This document shows, in pieces, positions 40,758-50,204 of a stretch of 64,000 nt of DNA. The stretch comes from Moellerella wisconsensis ATCC 35017 (GTDB lineage Bacteria; Pseudomonadota; Gammaproteobacteria; Enterobacterales; Enterobacteriaceae): assembly GCF_001294465.1 (NCBI RefSeq), contig NZ_LGAA01000018.1, forward strand, positions 310,001 to 374,000. The letters are read 5' to 3'. The notes under the pieces were generated by a model. The model worked only from the letters and a program-made list of their open reading frames with translations. It made no database searches and had not been told where the DNA came from. The position numbers were made by a program, and so were the translations under genes. Each line of letters starts with the position of its first letter. Positions within the stretch are counted from its first letter, which is position 1.

Positions 40758-41053
40758 AATAATACCTTTATTTTTCAGATGGAATATATAATGCTGTATG
40801 AATTTATTTATTAATTATCGTGAAAAATATAAGTTACACTTTATTTAAACGTAAAGTAACCCGCTGATAGATTATTATTTATAACATGGATGAAATCATT
40901 ATTAATGGTCAGAATAATAATTTGTATATTTATTCTTTATTTGAGAGTAAATATTATGAGTGATTTACTCAATATCTTTTGTAGTATCGCCATTATGGAA
41001 TTATTCTCAGCCCTTCCGATGATTAGTATTTTTTAGCTTATCGCGTAAATTAA

Positions 41054-41066
41054 GTGACGCTGTCAC
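41054..41066. promoter_or_regulatory. matS site 4 (MatP binding)
   Basis: GTGACGCTGTCAC, exact match to the consensus, 2.7 kb right of dif in noncoding DNA. Confidence 0.88.
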
Positions 41067-41199
41067 TATGTACAATCAGTATTCTCTAAGTTAATTGTTT
41101 TGCGTTTTATTTATTTAATTGAAATAGTTATACAAATTATGGGCTAAAAATATTAGATTATTATCTAATAATATTGATGTGTGTATAATGGAGATAAAA

Positions 41200-41212
41200 G
41201 TGACATTGTCAC
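41200..41212. promoter_or_regulatory. matS site 5 (MatP binding), in an extended palindrome
   Basis: GTGACATTGTCAC fits GTGACRNYGTCAC. Flanking AAA and TTT extend the dyad to about 19-21 bases, so it could alternatively act as a terminator-like hairpin. Confidence 0.8.
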
Positions 41213-41453
41213 TTTTTTGTGTGGTATTACGAATAATTAATACCATTTAATTCCCTGAGCTAAAGTTTATTCTCTACTAACTCTTTATTGTCCATATTTT
41301 TATATTTTAACAGCAAGTCATTTATTAATTATGATTTTATAAAGTATATGGATTTATAAAATAGGGTATTTTTATTATGAACAATACATACTAAATTTAT
41401 AAAATGACTTACTATTAAAATAACTACAACTTATTATTAAACGACAAAATTGA

Positions 41454-42191
41454 TTAACCGTTTTGACGTGTTGGACGAAACAATATCTCATTAATATCAA
41501 CGTCTTCGGGCTGGCTTATAGCAAACAGTACAGTATTGACGAATGAGTCAGCAGAAATAGCGTTTTCCTCATAGAATTTCTTATAATTACCGGCAATATC
41601 TTTTTCAGTAATACTATCGACGAGCTCACTTTGCACTGCTCCGGGGGAAATAATCGTAGTCCGAATATTGTACGGCTTTACTTCTTGCCTTAACCCTTCG
41701 CTGATCACTCTGACCGCTGTTTTTGTAGCAGAATAAACCGCGCCACCAGGTTGTACTCGATGCCCAGCAACTGAGGAAGTATTGATAAAATGTCCTGATT
41801 TTTGTTTTTGCATATAAGGAAGTGCGGCGGCAATGCCGTAAAGTACCCCTTTTAGATTAACGTCAATCATGGCATTCCAATCATCAATTTTGCATTTTTC
41901 GAGTAAAGAATGTGGCATTAAACCCGCATTATTTACCATAACGTCGATACGGCCATACAATTTAATGGCTCGTTCAACCAGTGCCTGAACTTGCTCTGGA
42001 TGAGTAACATCAGTTTTTATACTTGAATTTTCTGGTAAGTCTAGCTCATTGATTAATCTTTTCAGTCTTTCTTCACGACGTGCACCGAGAACTACTTTGG
42101 CTCCTTCATCAACTAAACGGCGAGCTAATGCTTCACCTAACCCGCTGCTTGCTCCTGCTATTACGACGACTTTATTACGGATATTTTCCAT
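41454..42191 (-). CDS. SDR family NAD(P)-dependent oxidoreductase
   Basis: The protein has 245 residues from the ATG at 42191 (an in-frame ATG at 42197 is also possible). Classical SDR motifs are all present: [24 protein letters not shown] with catalytic Ser, YSATK with Tyr and Lys, and SPGAVQSEL. It resembles the many uncharacterised SDR enzymes of enterobacteria. No pathway partner adjoins: the chitinase lies beyond a gap on one side and an alpha-glucosidase gene on the other, both on the same strand. Substrate unknown. Confidence 0.9.
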   Translation of the reverse strand: MENIRNKVVVIAGASSGLGEALARRLVDEGAKVVLGARREERLKRLINELDLPENSSIKTDVTHPEQVQALVERAIKLYGRIDVMVNNAGLMPHSLLEKCKIDDWNAMIDVNLKGVLYGIAAALPYMQKQKSGHFINTSSVAGHRVQPGGAVYSATKTAVRVISEGLRQEVKPYNIRTTIISPGAVQSELVDSITEKDIAGNYKKFYEENAISADSFVNTVLFAISQPEDVDINEILFRPTRQNG

Positions 42192-42426
42192 TATCATTCC
42201 TGTTATTACTAATACAAACCATAAAATTTCTTCAATTGTCTTTATTTAAGAGTAGCAAAGGATCTGACATTTTGCTGTCAGTCTTTATTTTAATTAATAT
42301 TATATTTGTCATTTTTAGTATAGATAATGCAGTTTTTAAATAGCCACCAGCAATTAAGAAAAAATTAAATCATTCTTTAATCAGATAAGGGTTATTATAA
42401 CTGAATATTATATAACCCTTTAATTA

Positions 42427-44121
42427 TCATTTATTATTTATAACTGACTCATTAAATACTAATGCTTGATAAGGTTGTAATAAAATTTCACCCTTTTCAT
42501 TGGTAATTAATTCTCGATTGGATAAGAAAAGATGATGGCATTTTAATGGCAGAGGTAGGATATTTTTACTGAAGTTAGTCACTATATTGACGGACTTTCC
42601 GGCAAATTTGCGCTGATAAGCTATCACATCGTCACTATCAATATTTAAAGGAACAAAGCTACCATAAGTAAGAATATCCCCAATTATTTCATTATTTCTT
42701 AAGTTAATCAGCTTCTTATAATAATTAACCACTGAATTTGGATCGTGTTGTTGTGCTTTTAAATTAATAATAGCGTTATTAGGATTCACTTTTAACCAGG
42801 GTGTATGCGTACTGAACCCTGCATTTTTTGTTTCATCCCATTGGAACGGTGTTCGTGAATTATCCCGACTGCGCTGATTTAAATAACCGATAATTTTTGA
42901 CTCTGAATAACCTAATTTTTTACCTAAGCGATATAAATTTTTTGCAGCTAAATCGTCATATTCATCTATAGTCATTGGGCAATTTGTCATACCTAATTCT
43001 TGCCCCTGATATATATATGGCGTTCCTCTTAGCAGCATATAAAAAGTTGCTAGCATGGTTATACTTTCATAATTGATTTCACCCTTAGGCAGAAACTTAT
43101 TCAGTGAACGTGGTTGATCATGATTTTCTAAATAAGGTGCGGCCCAGCCAACTTGTTCTAACTCTAATTGACTTTTAAATACCAGTTGACGCAATTGTTT
43201 AGCGGATAATACCGTGGTGTTAAACAGTTTTTGTCCATGAATATCGGCATCAGCATAGCTGAAATCAAATACCATAGAAAAGAAACCGTCTTTACCGATA
43301 TATTCTTCCATGGCTTCTGCTGGAATATCAATCTCTGCTACGGTCATACTATTAGCTGGTTTAAAGGTATTATCGGCTAATTCATTTAAGAAATCCGCAA
43401 TGCCGGGTTGGTTTAATACCCATGGAACTAACAGCGCAGAACCGTCTTCATGATCGGGTTCAAAATGATGAGCGGATAAGGCCAAAGCTGATTTTTTAAT
43501 ATTGCCTATAGCATCGATTCTAAATCCACGCACCCCCTTTTCAATCCAGTAATTGATTATATTTATAATTTCTTGTCTAAGCGCGGGATTTTCCCAATTT
43601 AAGTCAGGTTGTTCTGCGGCAAATGAATGAAAATACCAACGGTCTGAATTAGCTAGCCTTGTCCATACAGAGGTATCAAAATAGCTACGCAGATTGTTCG
43701 GTGGCAGGTCTTTATTCCAATGTTTAAAGATATAATAATTAGCGTAAGGGCTATCAGGATCATTAATTGCCGCTTGGAACCAAGGGTGTTGATCTGAGGT
43801 ATGGTTTAGCACTAAATCCAGCATAATAGCTATTCCACGTTTTTTAGCCTCATCAATTAATTGCTCTAAATCTTGATTGGTTCCAAAAGTGGGATCAACT
43901 TGATAATAATCGGCGATATCATAGCCATTGTCTTTCATCGGTGATTTAAAAATAGGACACAACCAAATGACATTAATGCCAAGTGATTGAATATAGTCTA
44001 ATTTTTGAGTTATTCCAGGTAAATCACCGATGCCGTCATGATTACTATCATAGAAACTTTTAGGATAGATTTGATAAACAATTGCCTTTTTCCACCAGCC
44101 ATTATCGCTGCCAATATCCAT
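42427..44121 (-). CDS. GH13 alpha-glucosidase (oligo-1,6-glucosidase / alpha-1,4-glucosidase group)
   Basis: The 564-residue cytoplasmic enzyme has the GH13 regions in order: DLVLNHTSDQHPWF, GFRIDAIG with nucleophile D203, VAEID with acid/base E263 and ENHDQPR with D335. QIYPKSFYDSNHDGIGDLPG is the typical start of the oligo-1,6-glucosidase / trehalose-6-phosphate hydrolase / isomaltulose synthase subfamily. The residue after the nucleophile is Ala; Val there is typical of alpha-1,6-specific members, so alpha-1,4 or mixed activity is more likely (inference). AGGGGAG precedes the ATG. No sugar transporter adjoins. The downstream SDR gene is separated by 229 bases. Confidence 0.92.
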   Translation of the reverse strand: MDIGSDNGWWKKAIVYQIYPKSFYDSNHDGIGDLPGITQKLDYIQSLGINVIWLCPIFKSPMKDNGYDIADYYQVDPTFGTNQDLEQLIDEAKKRGIAIMLDLVLNHTSDQHPWFQAAINDPDSPYANYYIFKHWNKDLPPNNLRSYFDTSVWTRLANSDRWYFHSFAAEQPDLNWENPALRQEIINIINYWIEKGVRGFRIDAIGNIKKSALALSAHHFEPDHEDGSALLVPWVLNQPGIADFLNELADNTFKPANSMTVAEIDIPAEAMEEYIGKDGFFSMVFDFSYADADIHGQKLFNTTVLSAKQLRQLVFKSQLELEQVGWAAPYLENHDQPRSLNKFLPKGEINYESITMLATFYMLLRGTPYIYQGQELGMTNCPMTIDEYDDLAAKNLYRLGKKLGYSESKIIGYLNQRSRDNSRTPFQWDETKNAGFSTHTPWLKVNPNNAIINLKAQQHDPNSVVNYYKKLINLRNNEIIGDILTYGSFVPLNIDSDDVIAYQRKFAGKSVNIVTNFSKNILPLPLKCHHLFLSNRELITNEKGEILLQPYQALVFNESVINNK

Positions 44122-44436
44122 AAATACTCCCCTTAAATTTTTAGGTTCATTACTCGACTAGTTTAAGTTTAGTATAGTTAATGTGCTTTGTATTTCTACT
44201 GTTTGGTCTATATTTGAATCAATAAAGTCGATTAAAGTATCAATAGTTGGCGTTAAAATCTGAAGTATATAGTCACTGTTCATTATTGAGATTTTATGCT
44301 GGAAATAACTTGCTTAGAGTAATTAGAATAAATTTTTGGGCGTCTTGTTGATATTAATTAACGGTACTATTAACAATACTATTGACAGTACTGACGCCCG
44401 AAATGTTCTAAGTAAGTTATTTAGTGGGATATAGGA
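44122..44436. other. Gene-free spacer between the GH13 and LacI-type genes
   Basis: About 315 bases without a gene. It must hold the GH13 promoter and contains the nested inverted repeat at 44303-44422 directly after the repressor gene. Confidence 0.6.
44303..44422. repeat. 120-bp nested inverted repeat
   Basis: Outer arms AAATAACTTGCTTAGA (44303-44318) and TCTAAGTAAGTTATTT (44407-44422) match at 15 of 16 positions. Inner arms GGGCGTC (44338-44344) and GACGCCC (44393-44399) match perfectly. It may be a miniature inverted-repeat element or a large terminator/cruciform after the repressor gene. No clear target-site duplication was seen. Confidence 0.6.
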
Positions 44437-45564
44437 TTAACTGCAATAAAGTGTCTCTTCGTTAATTGGTAACGGAGGGATTTCAATGCGTCTCACTTGC
44501 GCCTTGTCGTTAGGCTCAGTTAGATTATTATCGCCCTGTGCGCTGGAATCAATAAGTTCAAAGATGGCATTTAACATAGTGGGAACATCCTGTTTAACCA
44601 TTTCGATATCATGCCCCAGTAAAGCTACAAATGGATCCCAGTCAAAGCACCCCATCGCCGGTTGTTTCTTACCTATATATCCTTGCTTTGACATCCAGCG
44701 AATAACACCTTCAAGCGAAATGGTTGAGTTAACGAATAGTCCAGGCAATAAATTCGGCGCTATATTAGGTTTTAGGTTAGGTTCCATATTGTTAGGATTA
44801 GAAGCACTGGGCAGCAAAGTGCTAATAAAATCACGTAATGCATTTTCTGCTTTTTCAGCAGCATATCCGCAAGTCAATATACGCGCTTCACTGACTTCAA
44901 TTCCATATTCACGATGCGCTTCGCGGAAACCACGTAAACGTTCACGAGTATTGTGATCGCTATTACGCCCCCCAATGAATACCAAGGGGTCTAATCGCCC
45001 TTGCCGCTGTTGATTATTATGTAGTATACGTGAGGTTAACGCTTTTGCTCCGCTGTAGTTATCTGAAATAACTGAGGTCGCTAGCGTACCGGGAAGGTCT
45101 AGGTTTAAGGTAGGCACTCCCGAGGTGGCACAAATCTGCGTAATTTTATCTGGATCGGTAGCGCCGGTCGCAATTAGCCAGTCAACTTGATACGACAGCA
45201 TAGTTTTTGCTGCTTCGATTTCTAGAGACGGGTCTCTGCGTGTACAAGTGATAATGGGAAATAGCCCACGCTCGCGTGCCATAGCCTCGAAATGCTCGAC
45301 AATAGAGCCAAAATAGCGGTTATCATATTTAGGCACAATCATACCAATGATTTTTGATTTATTACTGCGTAGCGAACTGGCTTGCTTATTGGGCGCATAA
45401 TTTTGCTCTTCGGCAATACGAATGATTTTTTGCGCTAATTTTTCACTGATACGTCGTTTTTTCCAGTTACCGTTAAGCACCGCGCTGACGGCGCTTGCAG
45501 AAGCCCCAGCCAGTTCGGCTAAATCATAGATAGTGGTTTTCTTCGTTTGTCTGACTTGAGTCAC
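44437..45564 (-). CDS. rbtR: LacI-family repressor of the ribitol-type cluster
   Basis: I choose the GTG at 45564 (375 residues, product begins (M)TQVRQTKKTTIYDLAELAG), because LacI-family proteins start close to the helix-turn-helix; a TTG at 45618 would add 18 residues. HTH: TTIYDLAELAGASASAVSAVLNG, hinge PNKQASSLRSNKSK, then a periplasmic-binding-like sensor domain with an Asn/Pro-rich insertion (ASNPNNMEPNLKPNIAPN). It is divergent from a polyol dehydrogenase and a ribulokinase gene, an arrangement like rbtR-rbtDK in Klebsiella, so ribitol or a related polyol is the probable inducer. Confidence 0.75.
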   Translation of the reverse strand: MTQVRQTKKTTIYDLAELAGASASAVSAVLNGNWKKRRISEKLAQKIIRIAEEQNYAPNKQASSLRSNKSKIIGMIVPKYDNRYFGSIVEHFEAMARERGLFPIITCTRRDPSLEIEAAKTMLSYQVDWLIATGATDPDKITQICATSGVPTLNLDLPGTLATSVISDNYSGAKALTSRILHNNQQRQGRLDPLVFIGGRNSDHNTRERLRGFREAHREYGIEVSEARILTCGYAAEKAENALRDFISTLLPSASNPNNMEPNLKPNIAPNLLPGLFVNSTISLEGVIRWMSKQGYIGKKQPAMGCFDWDPFVALLGHDIEMVKQDVPTMLNAIFELIDSSAQGDNNLTEPNDKAQVRRIEIPPLPINEETLYCS

Positions 45565-45724
45565 AAATATTTCATCTCCATTTTTGTCTAGCTTGACACC
45601 AATTGATAAAAGAGACAATACTGCTACATCGATTGAGCAAATATAAAATCAATCCTCTATCACACTCTAAATCGTAATCTAAGATTGTGAAAAATCATAA
45701 AAAGTTACTCTGTTACCCTAAACC

Positions 45725-45753
45725 GTCAGCGCATTATAAACCTAAATGCTGAC
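45725..45753. promoter_or_regulatory. Inverted repeat in the rbtR-rbtD gap, possible operator
   Basis: GTCAGC (45725-45730) and GCTGAC (45748-45753) are spaced by 17 bases, 23 bases upstream of the rbtD start. A LacI-family operator or leader hairpin is possible; LacI operators usually have adjacent half-sites, so this is tentative. Confidence 0.35.
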
Positions 45754-45776
45754 AAGCACTCCCGAGGAGAAAAATT

Positions 45777-46505
45777 ATGGCTATCTCATTAGAAAATAAA
45801 GTTGCAGCAATTACTGGTGCCGCTTCAGGGATTGGTCTTGAATGTGCGCGTACCTTAATTAAAGCCGGCGCAAAAGTGGTCCTTATCGACCGTGCAGAAG
45901 AACGATTAAATCAACTGGTCGCTGAACTGGGCGATAACGCCTACCCACTAGTGATAGATTTAATGCAACCAGAACAAGTCTCTGGCATGCTAGACGGAAT
46001 TTTAAAACTGACGGGGCGCCTGGATATCTTCCACGCCAATGCTGGCGCTTATATCGGTGGCGCCGTGGCTGAAGGTTGCCCTGATGTTTGGGATAAAGTG
46101 TTAAATCTAAATGTTAATGCGGCGTTCCGTTGCGTTCATGCCGTGCTTCCTTACTTTATCGCTCAAAAATCCGGTGATATTTTATTTACTAGCTCAATCG
46201 CCGGAGTAGTTCCCGTGATCTGGGAACCTATTTATACCGCCTCTAAATTTGCGGTACAGGCTTTTGTACATTCGACTCGCCGTCAAGTTGCACAATATGG
46301 TGTTCGTGTGGGTGCTGTTCTGCCTGGTCCTGTAGTGACGGCTTTATTAGATGATTGGCCACAAGAAAAAATGGATGAAGCATTAGCCAATGGCAGTTTA
46401 ATGCAGCCGATTGAGGTGGCTGAAGCTGTCCACTTTATGCTGACACGTTCTAAAAATGTCACCGTCAGAGATTTAGTCATTTTACCTAATAGCGTCGATC
46501 TCTAA
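45777..46505 (+). CDS. rbtD: Ribitol 2-dehydrogenase-like SDR enzyme
   Basis: The 242-residue short-chain dehydrogenase has [10 protein letters not shown] (NAD loop), [19 protein letters not shown] with catalytic Ser and YTASKFAVQ with Tyr/Lys. The HANAGAY form of the NNAG motif and the length agree with ribitol 2-dehydrogenases, which oxidise ribitol to D-ribulose. GAGGAGA precedes the ATG. It is followed, 59 bases later, by the FGGY kinase that would phosphorylate D-ribulose, and preceded by the divergent LacI-type repressor, which supports a ribitol assignment. The exact polyol cannot be read from sequence. Confidence 0.82.
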   Translation: MAISLENKVAAITGAASGIGLECARTLIKAGAKVVLIDRAEERLNQLVAELGDNAYPLVIDLMQPEQVSGMLDGILKLTGRLDIFHANAGAYIGGAVAEGCPDVWDKVLNLNVNAAFRCVHAVLPYFIAQKSGDILFTSSIAGVVPVIWEPIYTASKFAVQAFVHSTRRQVAQYGVRVGAVLPGPVVTALLDDWPQEKMDEALANGSLMQPIEVAEAVHFMLTRSKNVTVRDLVILPNSVDL

Positions 46506-46564
46506 TTATTCTCTTTTATCACTCTCTGGATGCCGTCGGCAATAAGATATTTGAAGGAAGCCTT

Positions 46565-48211
46565 ATGCATAACCAAACACAAGCCGCAGCGGATTTAGCC
46601 AAGCACCACACTAAACGTTACGTTATCGGAATAGATGTAGGTACTGGCAGTGCGCGCGCCGGTATCTTTGATTTTTCTGGCACTATGCTGGCATCGGCCA
46701 AACAGAATATTACTCTCTATCGTGATACCGAGCATTTTGTCGAGCAATCAAGCCAAGAAATTTGGTCTGCCGTATGTCACTCGGTGAAACAAGCCCTTAC
46801 GATAGCTAAAGTTACTCCGACAGAAATTGCTGGTATCGGCTTTGATGCTACCTGTTCTTTGGTCGTTATCGGAGATAATGATGCACCACTCTCGGTAAGT
46901 CCTTCGGAAGATCCCGAGCGCAATATTATTGTATGGATGGATCACCGTGCGACGGAGCAAGCTGAACGTATCAATCGTTTAGGCCACCCTGTATTACGTT
47001 ATGTCGGTGGTAAAATATCGCCAGAAATGGAAACGCCTAAATTACTGTGGCTAAAAGAGAATCGCCGTAGCACATTTGATAATGCGAAATATTTTTTTGA
47101 TTTGGCTGATTTTTTAACCTGGAAAGCCACCGGTGATTTAGCTCGCTCTACCTGTACGGTAACTTGCAAGTGGACGTATCTAGCGCATGAAAAACGCTGG
47201 GATGAAGATTACTTCCATCAAATTGGTCTAGAAGAACTGGCAAATGAAGGTTTTGCGCGCATTGGCCAGAATATTATTGATCCCGGCACACCATGTGGTC
47301 ATGGACTAACACCACAGGCTGCTGAACAATTAGGGTTAATTGTCGGTATACCCGTCGCTGCGGGCATGATTGATGCACATGCCGGAGGAATTGGCACCGT
47401 TGGAGTAAATGGTGATGCTACTCGCAATTTAGCTTATGTGTTTGGCACCTCCTCGTGCACTATGACCACCCAACGCGAGCCCGTATTTATCCCCGGCGTT
47501 TGGGGGCCCTATTATTCTGTTATGGTTCCGGGAATGTGGTTAAACGAAGGCGGGCAAAGTGCTGCTGGTGCGGCAATTGATCAACTCATTTCATTCCATC
47601 CAGCCGCTGCAGAAGCGGCAATACTGGCTAAGCAACACGGAGTTTCTTTGCCGGTCTTTTTAGCCGATTTAGCGCGACAAAAAGTCGATTCAGCCTCTGA
47701 AGCGGTTGACTTAACTCATGGTATCTATGTCGTTCCGGAGTTCCTCGGTAACCGAGCGCCTTTTGCTGACCCTCATGCTCGTGCATTAATCGCGGGCTTA
47801 GGAATGGAGCGCGATCTGGATAACTTATTGTCCCTGTATATTGCTGGGATATGTGGTATCGGCTATGGACTGCGCCAAATCATTGACGCCCAACAGCTCG
47901 CAGGAGCCGCTATCGATAATATTGTGATCAGTGGCGGCGCAGGACAACACCCTTTAATTCGTCAGTTACTGGCAGATACCTGTGGGAAAATGGTGTTAGC
48001 CACTAAAGCTAGTGAACCGATGTTATTAGGTTCCGCTATTTTAGGCGCTGTTGCCGCTAATGTTGCTGATTCAGTAACTCAGGCAATGGAGCAGTTCAGT
48101 GAAATAGCCGATCAATATTCACCCTGCGATAAATATACTGAGCGCCATCAACGCGGTTATCAGGCATTTCAGCGCTTACAGCAAACAGCGCGAGAGTTGG
48201 CAACTAGTTAG
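46565..48211 (+). CDS. rbtK: FGGY-family D-ribulokinase
   Basis: The 548-residue sugar kinase has the N-terminal ATPase-fold loop VIGIDVGTGSARAGIFD, IGFDATCSLVV, a substrate-site WMDHRA, and the C-terminal half with GTSSCTM, GGQSAAGAAID and ISGGAGQHPLIRQLLADTCG. This pattern belongs to the ribulokinase group of FGGY enzymes, which make D-ribulose-5-phosphate. With rbtD it would take ribitol to the pentose phosphate pathway. GAAGGA lies before the ATG. The expected transporter gene (rbtT in Klebsiella) does not follow. Confidence 0.88.
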   Translation: MHNQTQAAADLAKHHTKRYVIGIDVGTGSARAGIFDFSGTMLASAKQNITLYRDTEHFVEQSSQEIWSAVCHSVKQALTIAKVTPTEIAGIGFDATCSLVVIGDNDAPLSVSPSEDPERNIIVWMDHRATEQAERINRLGHPVLRYVGGKISPEMETPKLLWLKENRRSTFDNAKYFFDLADFLTWKATGDLARSTCTVTCKWTYLAHEKRWDEDYFHQIGLEELANEGFARIGQNIIDPGTPCGHGLTPQAAEQLGLIVGIPVAAGMIDAHAGGIGTVGVNGDATRNLAYVFGTSSCTMTTQREPVFIPGVWGPYYSVMVPGMWLNEGGQSAAGAAIDQLISFHPAAAEAAILAKQHGVSLPVFLADLARQKVDSASEAVDLTHGIYVVPEFLGNRAPFADPHARALIAGLGMERDLDNLLSLYIAGICGIGYGLRQIIDAQQLAGAAIDNIVISGGAGQHPLIRQLLADTCGKMVLATKASEPMLLGSAILGAVAANVADSVTQAMEQFSEIADQYSPCDKYTERHQRGYQAFQRLQQTARELATS

Positions 48212-48242
48212 CAGAGAACTGTTAGCAGAGAACTAGTTGCCA
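48198..48242. repeat. 12-bp inverted repeat with internal 14-bp direct repeat at the 3' end of rbtK
   Basis: TGGCAACTAGTT (48198-48209) is the exact reverse complement of AACTAGTTGCCA (48231-48242). Between them GTTAGCAGAGAACT occurs twice. The left arm includes the stop codon region of rbtK. It could act as a weak terminator or be the trace of a local duplication. Confidence 0.65.
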
Positions 48243-48733
48243 GATAGCTCAGCGAGTAATACATCAGTGACCATAAAATAGCGGTATAAAAACCTCAGCG
48301 GATACTTAAGGAATAACCCACCTTTCGCTATCCGCTTTATGGCTTATCTTGACAGAGTTATCCATTCCCTACCCTTATTCTCTCGGTGAACAGACTGATA
48401 GCTGATGGATATTCATCTAAATGACCCAATATTGTATAAGCGTATCACCATCCCTTTTCATAACTCACTATCTAATTTATTCGCCGTCCAATAATGTGAA
48501 TAATCTAATCATTATCAAGAGTCTATCTATAAGCGATGATTAGTATTGAAACTATGTTTCATTGTGTAACGCAGGTTAAGTTGTGTAACACTTTATCACC
48601 AGGCTTAATTAAGAATAACTATCGTGAAATCGTCGATTCTTGCTATGGTTGGCTTATCTCTAGTTGTTTATTGTAAAGAGTACATGCAGATAAATTATAT
48701 AAATTACAGTATATGAAACGTAAGGGAATTATT
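48212..48733. other. 0.5-kb gene-free spacer before the lipase gene
   Basis: No gene is supported. AGCGGATA (48297-48304) and TATCCGCT (48329-48336), followed by TTAT, make a weak terminator-like hairpin with a long loop. The right half should contain the lipase promoter; a leftward KOPS octamer lies at 48367-48374. Confidence 0.55.
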
Positions 48734-49957
48734 ATGAACCGACTATACCTTGCATTATTAATTTCTTCTTGTCTCATTAGCTTAAATGCTAATGCAGCCC
48801 CTATTACATCCGAAGCGACTGTTATGCCAAACAGCTCGTTAGATAAAACGACTATGCTCACTAATACTAAAATGGTAGAAAAAATGGCGGGGAAAATGGT
48901 CGAGAGCTCACCGCTTGCTACCCCATTAGGTTTAAGCGAGGCGGCAGAGCAATATCACATTTTGTATACCTCAATCAGCGGTATTGATGGGAAATCGCTG
49001 CGTGAAGATTCCGGCGCTGTATTCTTACCTAAAGGACCAATGCCGCAAAATGGCTGGCCGGTGGTAGTTTGGACTCATGGGACTATTGGCGTAGCCTCAA
49101 AATGTGCGCCGTCACTGAATCCGCGTTCAGCTCGTGATACTCAGTATTTGAATACTTGGCTGTCGATGGGCTTTGCTATCGTCGCACCAGATTATCCAGG
49201 ATTAGGCTCTGCTGGATTACACCATTATTTGGATGCCCGCGCGGAGGCATGGAGTGTACTCGATAGCGTAAAAGCAGCGCGTGAGAAATTTCCATTAGCC
49301 AACCAATTGATATTAGTCGGGCAATCCCAAGGAGCACATGCCGCCTTTGCCGCTGCTGGCTATCAGGCTGAATATGCCCCCGAACTGAATATTGTTGCTA
49401 GTGTATTAACCGGCACCCCCTATTTTAAACCAGGAATATCAGCAGAGCGCTTATTTAGTATTGATAACCAGGTCACCGGCGGTGATCCTAAATTGCCTTA
49501 CGTGATGTACAGTTATCTTTCAGCTGCCGATCAAGATAATAGTTTGCAACCGAATGACTATTTTCAGGACGCGGCTATTGATACATTAGCGCAAGCCAAC
49601 AAACTGTGCATTGGCGAGCTGACTGAATTAGTGATGAAAAAACAAATGAATGCCGGGAATAGTTTAAAACCTGACATTGAACGCGTTTTAACTCAGCAAT
49701 TACCGAATTTTAGTTACAATACGATTAAAATTAATCATCCTGTCTTTATTGGTATCGGTCTCGCGGATATTAATGTCCCCACCCTTATGCAGCAGTTATT
49801 TGCCAAAGATGTGATTGCGGCAGGTACACCTGCCACTGTTGTAGAATATCCGCAGATGAGTCATGGAGAAACCGTTAACGTTTCGCTACGTGATTCGATT
49901 CCTTTTGTTTTGCAAGTGATAAATAGCCCAAATATAAGGACTGAATCGACCAAATAA
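48734..49957 (+). CDS. Secreted alpha/beta-hydrolase lipase (secretory lipase family)
   Basis: The 407-residue protein begins with a signal peptide ending ...LNANA (ATG at 48734, AAGGGA seven bases upstream). The nucleophile elbow GQSQG places S198, oxyanion-type WTHGTIG lies near 114-120, and candidate catalytic Asp and His are in IGLADINVP and MSHGETV near the end. The architecture fits the secretory lipase (LIP) family found in fungi and proteobacteria. It is expected in the periplasm or outside the cell and to cleave esters or triglycerides. No dedicated chaperone or secretion gene adjoins. Confidence 0.88.
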   Translation: MNRLYLALLISSCLISLNANAAPITSEATVMPNSSLDKTTMLTNTKMVEKMAGKMVESSPLATPLGLSEAAEQYHILYTSISGIDGKSLREDSGAVFLPKGPMPQNGWPVVVWTHGTIGVASKCAPSLNPRSARDTQYLNTWLSMGFAIVAPDYPGLGSAGLHHYLDARAEAWSVLDSVKAAREKFPLANQLILVGQSQGAHAAFAAAGYQAEYAPELNIVASVLTGTPYFKPGISAERLFSIDNQVTGGDPKLPYVMYSYLSAADQDNSLQPNDYFQDAAIDTLAQANKLCIGELTELVMKKQMNAGNSLKPDIERVLTQQLPNFSYNTIKINHPVFIGIGLADINVPTLMQQLFAKDVIAAGTPATVVEYPQMSHGETVNVSLRDSIPFVLQVINSPNIRTESTK

Positions 49958-50163
49958 TTATTATTTGAAAAATAAGAAAACGGATAATGTACTAAAAAAA
50001 ATCGACTTGATATTAGATGATGATTTTTAGTCAAGAAAAACGTACTCACGTTATGATCTATAAAAAGAACTTCAATTTTTAGATTCTTTACGTCCTAAAT
50101 TCAAGAGCGATAATACCGCTATCAATATTGCTCTTTAATTTTCAGCTCTCCAATAAATATACT

Positions 50164-50201
50164 GTAATAAGTCACCGACAAGAGTCGCGGTGACTTATTA
50201 C
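50164..50201. terminator. Terminator between the lipase and ydcZ-like genes
   Basis: GTAATAAGTCACCG (50164-50177) pairs perfectly with CGGTGACTTATTAC (50188-50201), then TCTTT. It lies between convergent genes and can serve both. Confidence 0.88.
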
Positions 50202-50204
50202 TCT

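Larger units (their letters stand above)
40758..41453. other. 0.7-kb gene-free stretch with two matS sites
   Basis: No gene is supported. The left end should hold the chitinase promoter. Two matS sites lie at 41054 and 41200, only 146 bases apart. Confidence 0.65.

Noticed and set aside
49711-49733. Ter-like sequence TTGTAACTAAA inside the lipase gene
   Set aside because: The essential G at position 6 and the bases at positions 7, 8 and 10 are wrong, and it is within coding sequence.
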